Assembly: GCA_001414345.1 (NCBI GenBank)
Contig: LLCB01000247.1
Location: forward strand, 26,422 to 90,421
Direction of reading: 5' to 3'
Origin: Hymenoscyphus infarciens
Lineage: Eukaryota > Ascomycota > Leotiomycetes > Helotiales > Helotiaceae
Length of the DNA stretch: 64,000 nt
The stretch's first letter is position 1. Every line of letters begins with the position of its first letter. The notes under the pieces were generated by a model. It was not told the DNA's origin. It saw only the letters and a program-made list of their open reading frames with translations, and searched no databases. Below, piece by piece: positions 1 to 11,333 of this stretch. The position numbers and the translations under genes are program-made.

Positions 1-316
1 AAAAACCTTAGCCATTCAAAATGCATGTCACCGGTAAAGAACCGTTAGATAAGTATCTACAGGGTTGATAACCTGCAACCCTGTTGAGATAACTCGTCAT
101 ATGTGCCTTATCTTCAGATAGTCGGGGGGCAGTAGGTTAGTATATCTACCGAAATCGTGCGAATCGATCTTGATATCTCTCGGAAGGACACATCCTTCAA
201 ACCCCCTCTCTTATTACCCGAGCCCTCTCAAATTCATCCTCTCTCTTCTTTCCTTGAATCCTCCTTGAAGTCCTTTTCTTAAGCTCTAATATCCGATTCA
301 AAACAAGTCGCTCATA
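1..316 (+). promoter_or_regulatory. 5' flank of the amino acid permease gene
   Basis: No gene is visible here. The last 130 bases before the permease ATG are rich in pyrimidine runs (CTCTC, TTCTTTCC), as is common in fungal promoters and 5' untranslated leaders just upstream of the start. No TATA box is clear. Confidence 0.35.
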
Positions 317-2436
317 ATGAACAAAGAAGCCCTCTCAATCGAAGGCAACGACCCCCGAATTGCAAACGAAACTATAATCTCCGCAAATCACACCCTCCCT
401 CCCTCGCTAGTAAACACCAAACACGATCCCAGCATTACCTTCGAAGAATACTTTTACTACGCTACCATTACGCGAGCGGAGGAGAAGGCAGACAATGAGA
501 AACATGTTATCGCTTCTGGGCCCAAGACGTTGAAATCCGTACTTGCGAGTAGATTTTCGAAGGGGAATAGGGAGGTGGTGATTAGAAATGAAACAGGGGA
601 AGAAGTAAAGGAGGGGGAAAAGAGGAATTTAGGAAATGTTTCAGACAAGGAGTGGAAGAACGCTAGTCGGGCTGTGAGGACTGCGGGGTGGAGTAGTATC
701 TTTTATTTGATTACTACGGATATTCTAGGTCCTTTTAGTGTACCGTGGGTACTCCTTGTGTTTTGGGTGGGAAAATTGTACTGATTTGGGTTGTAGATGG
801 GCATTTGCTCAGATGGGTTATGGACCGGGCATTGCTCTTTATACTGTTTTTGGTGGGCTAGCTATGTAGTAAGTACATCTCCATCACTCTCGATGAGAAG
901 GAAGCCACATTTCCATTTGACGCTTAGGACACGCCTCTTAGATACTCGGGGCTTTGGCTACTAAATCTTCTTTTTATTTGTTAACCAATTTTCGCGCCAA
1001 ACATCTCTCAATGGTTCCGAAATACTTCCAGATTCCGTCACTCACTGACTAGAAGATAGTTCTGGATTCCAAATCTACAAGGTCTTCATATACATCGACT
1101 CGGATCGATATCCCGTGAAAACCTTCGCAGACCTTTTCTTCCGAATCTATGGGAAATGGGCAGCTCACATCGCCAACATGCTTCAAACTCTTCAACTAAT
1201 TATGGCAGTATCACTTTGCATTCTCTCCAATGGCCAAGCCATCTCTCAAGTGTCGAAGGGGAGTATTTGTTTTGTCGCTTGTTTAATAATCTTCACTGTT
1301 GCGGGAATGTTGTTGGGACAGATTCGGACCCTACAAAGGTTTGGATGGTTCGCCAACTTTGCTATTTGGATTAACTTGCTTATTTTGTTTATTTGGTGGG
1401 TTTATTTCTTCCAATAGGAAGCAATACTTGAAGACTTTACTAACGGTGACCTAGTATGGGTGTGGTTTCTCATACACCGCCGAATTTTACCGCAGTTGAA
1501 GCTTCCTTTGGTCCCGAATTTTCGGAAGGACCTATTCATAAATACGCGGGAACGCCACCGGATGGAGAAGCTACTGGTGGTAGCGGGTTTACTGGGTCGC
1601 GTAAGTGGCTTGTTACTTTTGTTGAGACTTTGAAGAATAATTCAGCTGATTCTCATGTAGTAAATGGTCTGAACCAAGCAATCTACTCGTATGGAGGAGC
1701 CATGCTCTTCCCTGCCTTCCTTTCCGAGATGCGACATCCATTTGATTTCTGGAAAGGTCTCTTGCTGGCCGATATCTTCATTTATGTCGTTTATCTCTTT
1801 TTCGGCTTATTTGTTTACTCCTACCAAGGACAATACACCTACAACCCAGTTATACAAGGCCTCTCTCCGTACAACTGGCAAACAGCAACGAATATCATGT
1901 ACATCACCACTGGACTCATCACCGCGGTTCTGTATGGAAATATCGGCATCAAAGTCACTTACATTGAAGTCTTTCAAGAAATCTTCAACGCACCACCACT
2001 GACTTCGAAACGAGGAAAGATATACTGGTGCGCCTTGGTACCGATCTACTGGGCTATAGCCTTTGTAGTCTGTGCAGCTATCCCGCAATTCTCATACATC
2101 AGTGGTCTCATCGGCGCAGTTTGCATCTTGCAATTCACATACACATTTCCCGCCATGCTAGCATTCGGATTCCAAATCCAAAAAGATGCCATGTTACCAG
2201 ATCAAGAAGCTTTCGATCCCACTACCGGGACATACAGTTATGTGGACAGGGGATGGGTGAGATGGATGAGGGGATTCAAGGCTAGATGGTTGTTGAATGG
2301 ATTTAACTTCTTTTACTTTTTGGGGGCGTTGACGACGGCCAGTTTAGGGATTTATAGTAGTGCGGAGGGGTTGAAAAGTGCGTTTGGAGGAAAGAGTGTT
2401 GCTACTAGTTTTGGGTGTAAGAGTCCTACGGGTTAG
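317..2436 (+). CDS. Neutral amino acid permease, Mtr/AVT-like (AAAP family)
   Basis: Predicted plasma-membrane or vacuolar amino acid transporter of the amino acid/auxin permease family (Pfam Aa_trans), close in style to the Neurospora Mtr neutral amino acid system. Best exon model: 317-744, 797-868, 1060-1395 and 1455-2436. All junctions keep frame and give 605 residues. The join at 744/797 restores a VPWAFAQMGYGPG motif, typical of the first transmembrane pair. The join at 868/1060 gives YSGFQIYKVF. The join at 1395/1455 gives FICMGVVSHTPPNFTA. About ten hydrophobic segments follow an N-terminal soluble tail of about 125 residues, which is longer than in Mtr. Introns start GTGGGT, GTAAGT and GTGGGT. 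The substrate is inferred from family only. Confidence 0.88.
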
Positions 2437-4287
2437 ATGGTGATTTGGGAGCCTGTGAAAGCGCTCAGGCTGGATTCTAACTTTGGAAATGAATTTCGCT
2501 CGCGTTAGGTTTGACGTGCTGGTGTCGCGTGCCTTACTGGAGGAGTTCTTGTCGGTCTTCAGCTCTCGCTTAATCGACCAACACATACCCATTCCTCAAT
2601 TTGGTTTGTCGTAAAACTTACGAAATCCCCTTTACTAGCTTAGTTCCATGACAGCCCGTGCTTGAGTTGGAGTGGGGCTCAGTGAGCGGAAGGATTTCGA
2701 GAGCTGGATTCCAGTGGTGGAATTACGACAGTGGTGGCTATGTATTAATGGGACTCCCCACTCACTTATCTATTTTCCATTGGAATAGTATAGTGGAACG
2801 GAACTTAATGTGGAATTCAAGTGCAACCAAGCCCAACACGTTTCAAGGACCTGGCTTGTACTGTGGAACCAGAACCACTTCATCACATTGATAGTAAAAT
2901 TCCTTAGAACTTCAAAACATGAAAAAGAGTCATCAAATTCTTGATTCAGCTTGCTGTAGCTTGACGTGTGACCTGCCAGCCCCAAAATGAGGGCACCAGA
3001 ATAGAAGTAGGAAGAGGAGTGGCCATTGACTGGCACGGGGTGGACGAAGATGCCTCACTCGAGTACTTAATACTTCTGTCTCGATCTCAACTGAGAAATC
3101 CTCAGAACTTCAACAACTGGCCATTAAATGCTGCCAGACGAGTGAAAGACTGGTTATCAGCGGCGGCAGTTTGTTGCTCGCGTCGTATACCCCTCTTGGC
3201 AAACCGATCCTTCATGGCGTCAAAGGCGACTGACTGCAACGGTGCCACGACAAGAAGGAGTAAGCTTGGGACTCACGATTTGGAAAACTTTATTCGCAAT
3301 CCTAGCCTTTTCTCTGCATGACGCACGAGGGTTAAGGTTGCGGAAGCTACACCTAATTTGGCATGTAACGAAATCTCTCCTCTTCTGCACCTCATTGGGA
3401 TCCACGAGATACTCGCTACCCGAAGTCGGACCATTATCCTGCCCATGCTTGTCTTGCTTGTCTAAATCAGGTACTCCGTACGAGCTGATGGTTGGTTGAG
3501 GTAGAGCAATACTTCTTAGGGCTAGCTTGGACCGTGGAATCTCATAGGGGGCTACTGTACCTAGACGACTGTGCCGCACCCCATGAGACCATAAGATCCT
3601 TGGAATTGCTCTGATGTCAAAAATTAGGCGCTGTGCCCAATCAAAAATAGGCTTGTTTTTGTTGGAAGCACTCGGGGCTGTGGGGCAAATTAAAGGGGTC
3701 AACACTTGATTGTGGTTGGTTTAAAGTTGAACGTGGTTTGGGTGGTTTGGGTAACCTCAAATCCAGCAGAAGTTCAGAACTGCAACGACCCCTTGAAGAA
3801 TGGCACCCTGAGGTGCATGAGTAGTAAGTACACATCAGCATAATCGTTGCGGTGTAGGACTGCTTGAAAATTCTGTCAACCCCAATTGTTCTCAGTGTTT
3901 GTCTCTACTCAAGTGATTGCTTGGAGCATTCGCCCCACCCGTCTTTCCAGTATTTTTATTTTTGAGCTCATTCTCTGAAATCAGTTCCGTCAATCACTCT
4001 GTATTTCTCTTTACTTCCGAACTTCCATCTCAGTCAAACCAAATCCCTCACCCATATTGAAATATGAGATTTATAAACTCGGCAGGGTTTCATAAGCGTG
4101 GGATTCTGCCCAGCCCCTCGCCCCTCTAGCCCCCAATCGCACCGTCAAATTGCGGCGCAGATATCCGCAATTACACAGGTGCCATGCAACGCTATGCATT
4201 TTCCAAGCGTTATCTTTTGACTTGTGTGTGTTTTTCGTTTCTCAAATATCATCACTACTGTTGCCTTCGTTGGTTTTATTTTTCCTC
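2437..4287. other. Intergenic region, no gene recognised
   Basis: About 1.85 kb between the permease and the next plus-strand gene. Several open frames of 77-161 codons exist on both strands (for example minus 3705-3220). None shows a recognisable domain, convincing splice structure or fungal codon preference. The final 300 bases before 4288 contain pyrimidine-rich runs and probably form the promoter and leader of the downstream gene. Confidence 0.4.
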
Positions 4288-5475
4288 ATGGCACCTTATT
4301 CTGAGCAGCCCGGTCTTGAAGTTGGGGCTCAACCTACGAGTAATGACAAGTATATACCGGGTGCTCTTCTTCAAGGTTATTCAACAGCTGCGATGGCTCA
4401 CACCTCGACAAACTTTCACCCGGCGACCGAAGGACATGCTTTGCATTTGGCAAGTGAAGGAATTTCAAACGGAGAGGACCCCTTCTCGAACTCAGCACAC
4501 ATGACACCTAATTTACATCCAGTCGCTGAGGGGTATGTTTCTCCTGCCTACTCTTCACATTTGGCTCCAGCTTCTTCGATATCGCATTCAACGGCAGGAG
4601 GGAGCTCTCCGTCTGCCTACACCAATTCGAATACAGCCCAGCCACTTATGAGTGGACAATATCCATCTGACTTTTCACGGTCGAAGTCGGCAAGTTCAGC
4701 AAACCAACTTCAAAGACCACAGAAAATGGCTGCGGGTTATGCGCCGTCAGATTTCTCCGGGCTTCCCGGACCATATGAGGATCGAGAGAAAGGGCAAAGT
4801 GGTAGAACTATATGTGGATTAGGACGTGCGGCATTCTTGTGGCTCCTCGCATTGGCAACTGTCATACTAGTTGCAGGTATTGGTGGGGGAGTTGGAGGTA
4901 CCATGGCAGTCAACAATGCGAAGAAAGAGTGAGTTGGGAATTTCCACTCTGCAAATTTCCGAATGCTAATACGCTTCAGAGCCGCCGTCTCGGCCTCGAG
5001 AGTTGCTGCAACGATTTCCCCGACCCCCGTTCCAACGAGTGTCATTACCAGTGCGGTTACTTCCAACATGCCGGCTTCCACCAGCGTAACACCAACTCCC
5101 ACGAGTAGCTCAGGGGCTTACATAGCGGACCCCTCCCCAAGCTTCATAGCTCGCGATTGCACTACGCCGAAGAAGTTTACAGGTGGTACATTCCAAAACA
5201 CTTTCAACGTCGCTTGCAATCAAGACTTCACCCCGCCCGTTATCAGTGGCAACAACGACATTATCGCACTGACGGTTTACTCGGTCAGTGACTGCGCCAA
5301 AGCTTGTTTCTCGTACAATCGCAACATAGGAGGGGGCAACCCATGTATAGGGGCGGCCTTTAATGCGAATTGGTCGGCAATAAACAAGGACGGCGGTAAT
5401 TGTTGGCTGAAGAATACCACATCAGCTATCAGAAATGGCTCTGGCACTCAAGTAGTGATACTGTTGGCAACGTAG
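4288..5475 (+). CDS. Single-pass membrane protein with extracellular Cys-containing (PAN/apple-like) domain
   Basis: Two exons, 4288-4928 and 4980-5475, joined by a 51-bp GTGAGT...CAG intron, give 378 residues. The ATG at 4288 follows a pyrimidine-rich leader. An upstream in-frame ATG at 4150 would add a hydrophobic stretch but looks like leader. Residues 1-175 are Ser/Thr/Pro/Tyr-rich and low complexity. Around residues 180-205 lies one hydrophobic helix (FLWLLALATVILVAGIGGGV). A Ser/Thr/Pro linker follows, then a compact domain with about five cysteines (DCTTPKKF, VACNQDF, DCAKACFSYN, PCIGAAF, NCWLKNTT). This spacing resembles PAN/apple-like sugar- or protein-binding modules of fungal surface proteins. 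The topology suggests a plasma-membrane protein with its C-terminus facing the wall. Function is unknown. Confidence 0.75.
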
Positions 5476-6341
5476 TTGTCAATGTTCTTGGAAATTTGTG
5501 TATATAATGTGGTATACTTTCATGATATGAGGTTGTCTATAAGAATTTAATATATATGGGAAGGAAGGGGTTGGGCATCGATAGTGTTAGGTCGCTACTT
5601 TGTAAAAATAAATATACCCATTTGATTTGTAGTATAAATAAATATTTCCTTTTTAATACGTAATTCATCGTGAAAGATCAGAAGCCTTAGTTTCTGAGAT
5701 TTGCGAATAAGCGAGACACATACCGGACCACTTAGTCCACTGCTTGGTTCCTTCTCGTTCTCATCATGCTAAGAATAGGTGCTTACCGTACTTTACTTAT
5801 CAATTTTGTAGACTTATCCTTCCTTTTCATTACAATAAATCTTCTGAAATAATAATAAAGTTAAAAATTAAGCAAGGTCTCTGACTTTTCATCACCCGGG
5901 GGTTATCAATCGTCCCATGCGTATTTAAAGGTTTCTTTTACGAAGGTATTAGAAAAAAGCGAGTCTGTCTATATTTCAAATGGGTGAATTTTATATTCAC
6001 CGGCTCTGTCACGTGATCTACTCTATTCAGATTGACCCTGATGACTCTTCTAAAAGAGTGAACCCAGTTACAATCCTCGCAATTCCTGTGGTGCACCACG
6101 TAAAGGAGGTTTATAACTGAGGTCTTGCAGATAAAGTGGTTTTACAAAACCATGTGACTCATGGCCATCGATCCTTCCCATGACCGTAAAAATTTAAGTG
6201 TACAGACTTGTCTAGATTGTTACATCATATTGTCAATAGCACTAACAGTCCAACCATAAAAGTTTCACAAACAAGTGGCAACACCGTTCATTCTTTGCAC
6301 GAATTCCAACCATTTTCACCAATTAATTTATAAAAATCACC
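5476..6341. other. Intergenic region
   Basis: About 870 bases with no gene. The sequence turns AT-rich after 5500 (3' untranslated and terminator-like tracts). It contains a CACGTG palindrome near 6009 and an AT-rich leader running into the hydrolase ATG at 6342. Confidence 0.4.
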
Positions 6342-7193
6342 ATGGAAACCTCTCCACAGATCGTCCTGCCTCCATCGGCAACCCATACACACACAATCAT
6401 CTTCCTCCATGGCCGCGACAGCACCGCTACCGAGTTCGCTCCGGAATTTTTCGAGAGTCAAGCCTCAGATGGCCGCACGCTTCCAGAAATATACCCCATG
6501 GTAAAATGGATTTTCCCAACCTCAAAACTACGAAATTCAGCACGATTTAACACGGAAATGTCACAATGGTTTGATCTCTGGTCGGTGGAAGAGCCCCTGG
6601 AGAAGAAAGAACTCCAACTTGCGGGGTTGAGAGAAAGTGTCGGCGAGATTCTTGAGATTGTTCGAAGCGAGGCAAAACTGTTATCTCCAGAAAATATTAT
6701 CTTAGGTGGGATCAGCCAAGGATGTGCGACTGCTATATTCGCACTACTTTCTGGGAAATTACGAATTGGTGGCTTTGTTGGGTTGTGTAGCTGGCTTCCT
6801 TTCCGCGACGACATCGCAACGATTGCTCGAAACTGGGAAAAGAAGGATAGGATGGATCATGTTAGGTCTATCTTGGGTAAGCCAGATGAAGAGTCCAAAC
6901 CCCTACCGGATCTCTCGGATCTTTCTAGCATCTCGGTATTGGAAACACCCATCTTTCTCTCGCATTCAAAAGATGATCCAATTGTTCCTATCACAAATGG
7001 ACAGGACCTGTGCAAGACACTCGGGGATCTTGGGCTTGAGGGGAAATGGAACGAGTATGAAGACGGGGGGCATTGGATTAATGAGCCAAGAGGCGTGGAT
7101 GATATCGTTGCCTTCCTTGACGACAAAATGCCAGCTCGCATACAGATAAGGTCGCCTCAATTGTTTGGGGTTCCACTCGACCAAACAAGCTGA
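6342..7193 (+). CDS. Acyl-protein thioesterase / carboxylesterase-like serine hydrolase
   Basis: Intronless gene of 283 residues in the phospholipase/carboxylesterase family (Pfam Abhydrolase_2), related to acyl-protein thioesterase 1, which removes palmitate from proteins in the cytosol. The N-terminal strand HTIIFLHGRDSTATEF carries the oxyanion-hole HG motif. The nucleophile elbow GGISQG places the catalytic serine at about residue 125. The acid is in HSKDDPIVP (about 211-212) and the catalytic histidine is in DGGHWINEP (about 244), so the triad is complete. It is longer than typical APT1 (about 230) because of an insertion around residues 155-195, which is common in the fungal paralogues. 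The start at 6342 is chosen for the CACCATGG context. Substrate is not determinable from sequence. Confidence 0.85.
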   Translation: METSPQIVLPPSATHTHTIIFLHGRDSTATEFAPEFFESQASDGRTLPEIYPMVKWIFPTSKLRNSARFNTEMSQWFDLWSVEEPLEKKELQLAGLRESVGEILEIVRSEAKLLSPENIILGGISQGCATAIFALLSGKLRIGGFVGLCSWLPFRDDIATIARNWEKKDRMDHVRSILGKPDEESKPLPDLSDLSSISVLETPIFLSHSKDDPIVPITNGQDLCKTLGDLGLEGKWNEYEDGGHWINEPRGVDDIVAFLDDKMPARIQIRSPQLFGVPLDQTS

Positions 7194-7823
7194 TTCCACG
7201 CCACTGAATTATATGCAGGCCACTATTATCCAGAACCGTAGGCAGGCTATTCCTAATTGGTCACGCGGTTGTCAGAAAAGTGACAGTAGTTACTGTACTG
7301 TACAACAGTAGGACAAACCAAAGTATTACCTCAGATAGTTGGGAAAATCGAAATTGATTGTTCCAAGTAGTTAGGTTAATTCTAAATTGTTCCAAATTTC
7401 CAGCACAATAACTGAATAATCTCCTAGAGTTTGGAACAAGGTAGTTCTGTCTGCTGCGAGCTGATTCTCGGCTAAGTATGGTTTCTTTGAAGGTGTTAGT
7501 TGAGACCTCGAGGGCAACACTTCAAAGTTCCAAATTCTGTAGCAGGCTGGAATACTCGTAATTATCGTAACCATTTGTAGAATCACAATCTCGAAAACTT
7601 GACTTCTAAATTGCTTGTAAACATTCATTGATCCATGAAGGTCCAGACCTCACCTCTTACCAATTAAGGTTTCCATGCCTGCGATCCGCTTCTCGCATCC
7701 CGATGTGAACATAAATCCCAACCTTTCTACTTGAACGCCGTCGCTCCTGCCATTAAAAATCAAAGTAATGCTTGTCTACCACGCGATACCGTTACAAGAT
7801 GCGCACTGGTAACAACTCAAATA
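7194..7823. other. Intergenic region between convergent genes
   Basis: About 630 bases between the 3' ends of the hydrolase (+) and the ferric reductase (-). It contains only short meaningless frames, and I see no RNA gene or repeat. It presumably holds both polyadenylation regions. Confidence 0.4.
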
Positions 7824-10034
7824 TCACCACGTAAAAGCCTCTTCCCAAAAATCCACGTTGCCCACCTCCATGAATCTCCGAGTTGCAGCTCGCACATCGT
7901 CAGTGAGAGCTCCTGGCCCACAGACACCAACACTCATAGCACCGACTCGGTCGTTGAACTGCTTGTTCAGGATTTCGACAATGTTTGGTCGCCCAAAGCA
8001 GAAGGGTCGCTGACAGATAACATCTTTTACCCACGCCGACACTTCTTCTGCCTTTTCTGAACCGTCCGAATCAGGAGGCGCCCTTGTGACATACCGCAGC
8101 ACAATAAGTTCGCAGCCTCTCTTCGGCATCGACAATAACTCATCCATCCATGGCCTGATCCATTGCAATTGCTCAGCCGACCGAACCGACCACACCAATA
8201 CGACTTTCCTCGTAGGACAAGTGCCGTCAGCAAATCCGTTCACAAGATCCCGAACGTGACTGAGCTGATGCGTTATACCTACGCCACCAGCGAAAAGAAC
8301 CACCGTTCCATAGGACCTCATATTTTCGAGTCCCCCATAAGGACCTTCTAGAAAAGCACGTATGTTAATGATACCGGTTGGCGCTTTACTCGCTTTCTGG
8401 TAAAGCGCGGCTGTCATGCCGGTTCTTTTGGCAATAATGCATGACACAGCAGTTCTTTGGCTTTTTGCCACGGTCTTGAAGTCGGCTTCTGTATCGCTGA
8501 ATTCAGAGCTCTCAAGGGTCGGGCTGCCGCTGTGTTGTTCACCCTCAACCCAAGCTACACTGAACGGATGGGACATCCAGAGTGACACGCTTGGGATGTA
8601 GGCGTAGATGTGGCATCCCGGGGACTTTGTCCAAGTACCATGCTACAGATGATCTCGGAGTCAGTTTGCCGTTGCTAAAAGTATAGCTGAGGAGAAGCAG
8701 GGTATCGAGGAGGAAACAGAGTTGTCCCAGGAGGAATACTGTTTCAGTCCTCCTGAAATAACCTGAAAGCGGGAAAAGAGAACTCGGAGAATACCCACAA
8801 CATCAAATGTTAGACGACAGGCTCCACCCTCAAGGGCCACGACTTGAACAGTAGTCCCACGCCGATAGAAAATCCGAATGAGACGCGTAAAGCGTTCCAG
8901 TCCCCAGAGCGAGATGAGAACATAAACAAAAGGCTTCTGGGGTAACATTTCCTTTTCACAATGCAACAAAATGCCCGAAAGGATAATGACAACCAATAAT
9001 TGGTGCAAGTGAAGAAAGGACTCGTAGAATGCATGTCGAACAACCGAGATGGATTGGAACAATATCGCAACCATGGAACCCGTAGCTACCACACCATATA
9101 CCAAAAAGGAATCGGCGCGAATATGGGAAGCAAGCCCCTTTAAACCCCACACGTCGTAGTTGTTGACGCCCCAGATAAAAGTGTGAGCAAGCGACTCAAC
9201 AACCACAATTCGACCAACCCAACGATGGAATAGGTTGAAAGTGTCGAATGGAACTCCAAGAAGGGGTATTAATGGGTTATTTCTAGCAGAGAATATGAAT
9301 AGGGATGCCATATTCATAACAGCGAGGTGGCCAGTACGTCCTATTTACCAGGATTCAGCTTAATTTTTTTTTAAGGAAAATATGCGAGAGAATTTGGGTA
9401 GATAAATATAATATTAGTGAAGGCTTAGGGGAATAGGTGTTCTAATCCTTCGCAAATAATGGCAAATATTTGGGAAGAGCCGAAGAACCTCTCCAAATGG
9501 CTGGACCGAGAAATTGACATACCTCGAGCTTCAGCAAGCAATGCTGCCTTGGGTTGATTTTTATAGTCTAGTAAACAGCAGTAGAGGATGTTGGTGGTAA
9601 TATAAAAGGTAAGAAACAAAGTATGGAGTCTTGACGGTAACGTGCCAATGCTCGTCGCTGCTGAAATTTGGAATTCCTTGTTGTGTCTCTTGCGAATGAG
9701 GGGAGCTGTGAGGACGTGCCGTTTTAGTTTTGGCCAGATTTTGCCAGTAGGAAACGTCCAGTACTTTTGCTGATCGTTGGTAAGAGCGATAGTCGAGAGA
9801 AGCCGGAGATGTGCCTGCCCTTTTCCCACTGCTCGAAACAAAAGCACCAAGATTGCTATCAAACATAAAGACGAGTAAAGGACAATGCTTCAGCGCATCA
9901 GAGAGAATCAGAAAAAGGCTTTGAGGAGCTTTCAGGGAGTCAATATACCTGGTTATTTCGTTGAGCCATAAGTTGACACCCGTGAGGCCTTTGGTATAAG
10001 GCAGAATGCTGCTTTTGGTTGAATTTGAACTCAT
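7824..10034 (-). CDS. Ferric reductase, FRE/NOX-like transmembrane flavocytochrome
   Basis: Predicted metalloreductase that moves electrons from NADPH through FAD and haem across the plasma membrane to reduce ferric (or cupric) chelates before uptake. Exon model on the minus strand: 10034-9949, 9887-9523, 9340-8799, 8642-7824. All phases agree, giving 603 residues. Visible blocks are the haem-binding ferric-reductase domain with paired histidines (HRWVGRIVVVESLAH and HAFYESFLHLHQ), an FAD-binding HPFSVAW motif, an NADPH-binding FAGGVGIT loop, and a terminal CGPGALTDDVR motif. The junction at 8799/8642 restores the FDVHGTWTKSPGCHIYAYIP block. The N-terminal exon (GLTGVNLWLNEITR) is weaker. The true start could be further upstream near 10191, where a short hydrophobic peptide begins, so the start is uncertain. 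Confidence 0.85.
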
Positions 10035-11333
10035 GGCGACAACAACATTGGAGAATCTCCGTACGAGTTAGGAGAATTGACATTGAATGTGCGAGAATGA
10101 TCAGGGCAATGCCAGCTATATGCGAATTGGTTAGGAGAATCGAGACTCGTTCTCCGAGCAAGAGTGGCAAAATCGAAAGCCCGAGAGACATATATAACGG
10201 CGAGGCGTAAAAGGCTTGAGCCCTTTCAGCTTTATCCTCCGCGAAAGAGAAACATCACAACTCTACGCGGCACAATATCACGAACTGACCGAGTGGCGTC
10301 AGCGTTCCCATACTTCCAACTTTCCCTCCTGCCTTAAACCTGAAGATTAAACCTAAATGAGCCCCGAATCAGGACAAACTTCCTAACCCAGCGATACGGA
10401 GTCCACGCCCCACTAGTGACATGGCCTAACAGTACCGACTAGACCTGTCTCTAGGGCTGAGAATATCACCCTAAATATTCGTTAAACTCGCTCGGAATTC
10501 AACTTTTAGTACAACATCGACGGACATCCTAAAACACACTAATGTATCCGGAATACGTCAGGGCATACTTTACACTTCGTCACTAAGATCTGACGGTTGT
10601 ATCTAGCCCTGAAATCAGGCTTGGAAAGGAGACATCATGCACAATGAGCAACATTGAGTCTCCCTAGACAATCAAGTCCTCGGAAATAGCTCTTGCCATT
10701 ACTAGAGTTCAGCCTGATCGACAATGAACCTGCCTATTCCATCCTTGTTTCTACGCTCCGAGCCCTAACAGGAGCATGATGCAAGAACAGGAGGAGAATA
10801 ACAGCATTAAACGGGGGTTACAAAATAGACATAAGTACACTTGAGAGAGAATGCGAGTGGTTGCTAAATCCAAATGACCAAGCTCAAGAAGCACCCATAT
10901 CATCCCAATAAATATTTGGAAGCGAGGACTTATTTCTTCAGACTTGCTCTCATAAGAAGCAAGCTTCTAGGCCAGCGTTGTCCAGCATGCATGCTGACAA
11001 TCCAGCCGGGTCGCTGACAGATCTCGTAAAAGTTACATTGCTAACAGGAAGTATGAACGGATGAAATGAGTGCGTTTTTAGGTACCTCGAAAGATAATCC
11101 CGGCACTCGCCAAGTATAATGCGACTCTCGAAAAACTAATGGATCACGGAAACATACATGTACCAAGCCGAAAACTTTTAAGGATGCCGCCAAATTCGAC
11201 TACTACTTTCTGCAGTCTCGATGGGCGGCTGAAAGCTTCTCAAGACCACCCGAGTCCAAGTAGCGAGCTTAAAGGTTTGACGTATATAGAATTGGGCGTA
11301 AAGGGTATCACAATACGCCAAACAACAAAAGGC
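10035..11333. other. Intergenic region / upstream of ferric reductase
   Basis: About 1.3 kb between the ferric reductase start and the RAD4 stop. It may include the ferric reductase promoter and an unrecognised first exon around 10191-10060 (minus; MSLGLSILPLLL would be signal-like). No other gene, tRNA or repeat is seen. I found no convincing GATA-type iron-regulatory site cluster. Confidence 0.35.

Noticed and set aside
3220..3705. Minus-strand frame of 161 codons in the 2.4-4.3 kb gap
   Set aside because: No domain, no promoter or splice context, and overlapping frames on the other strand are equally long.
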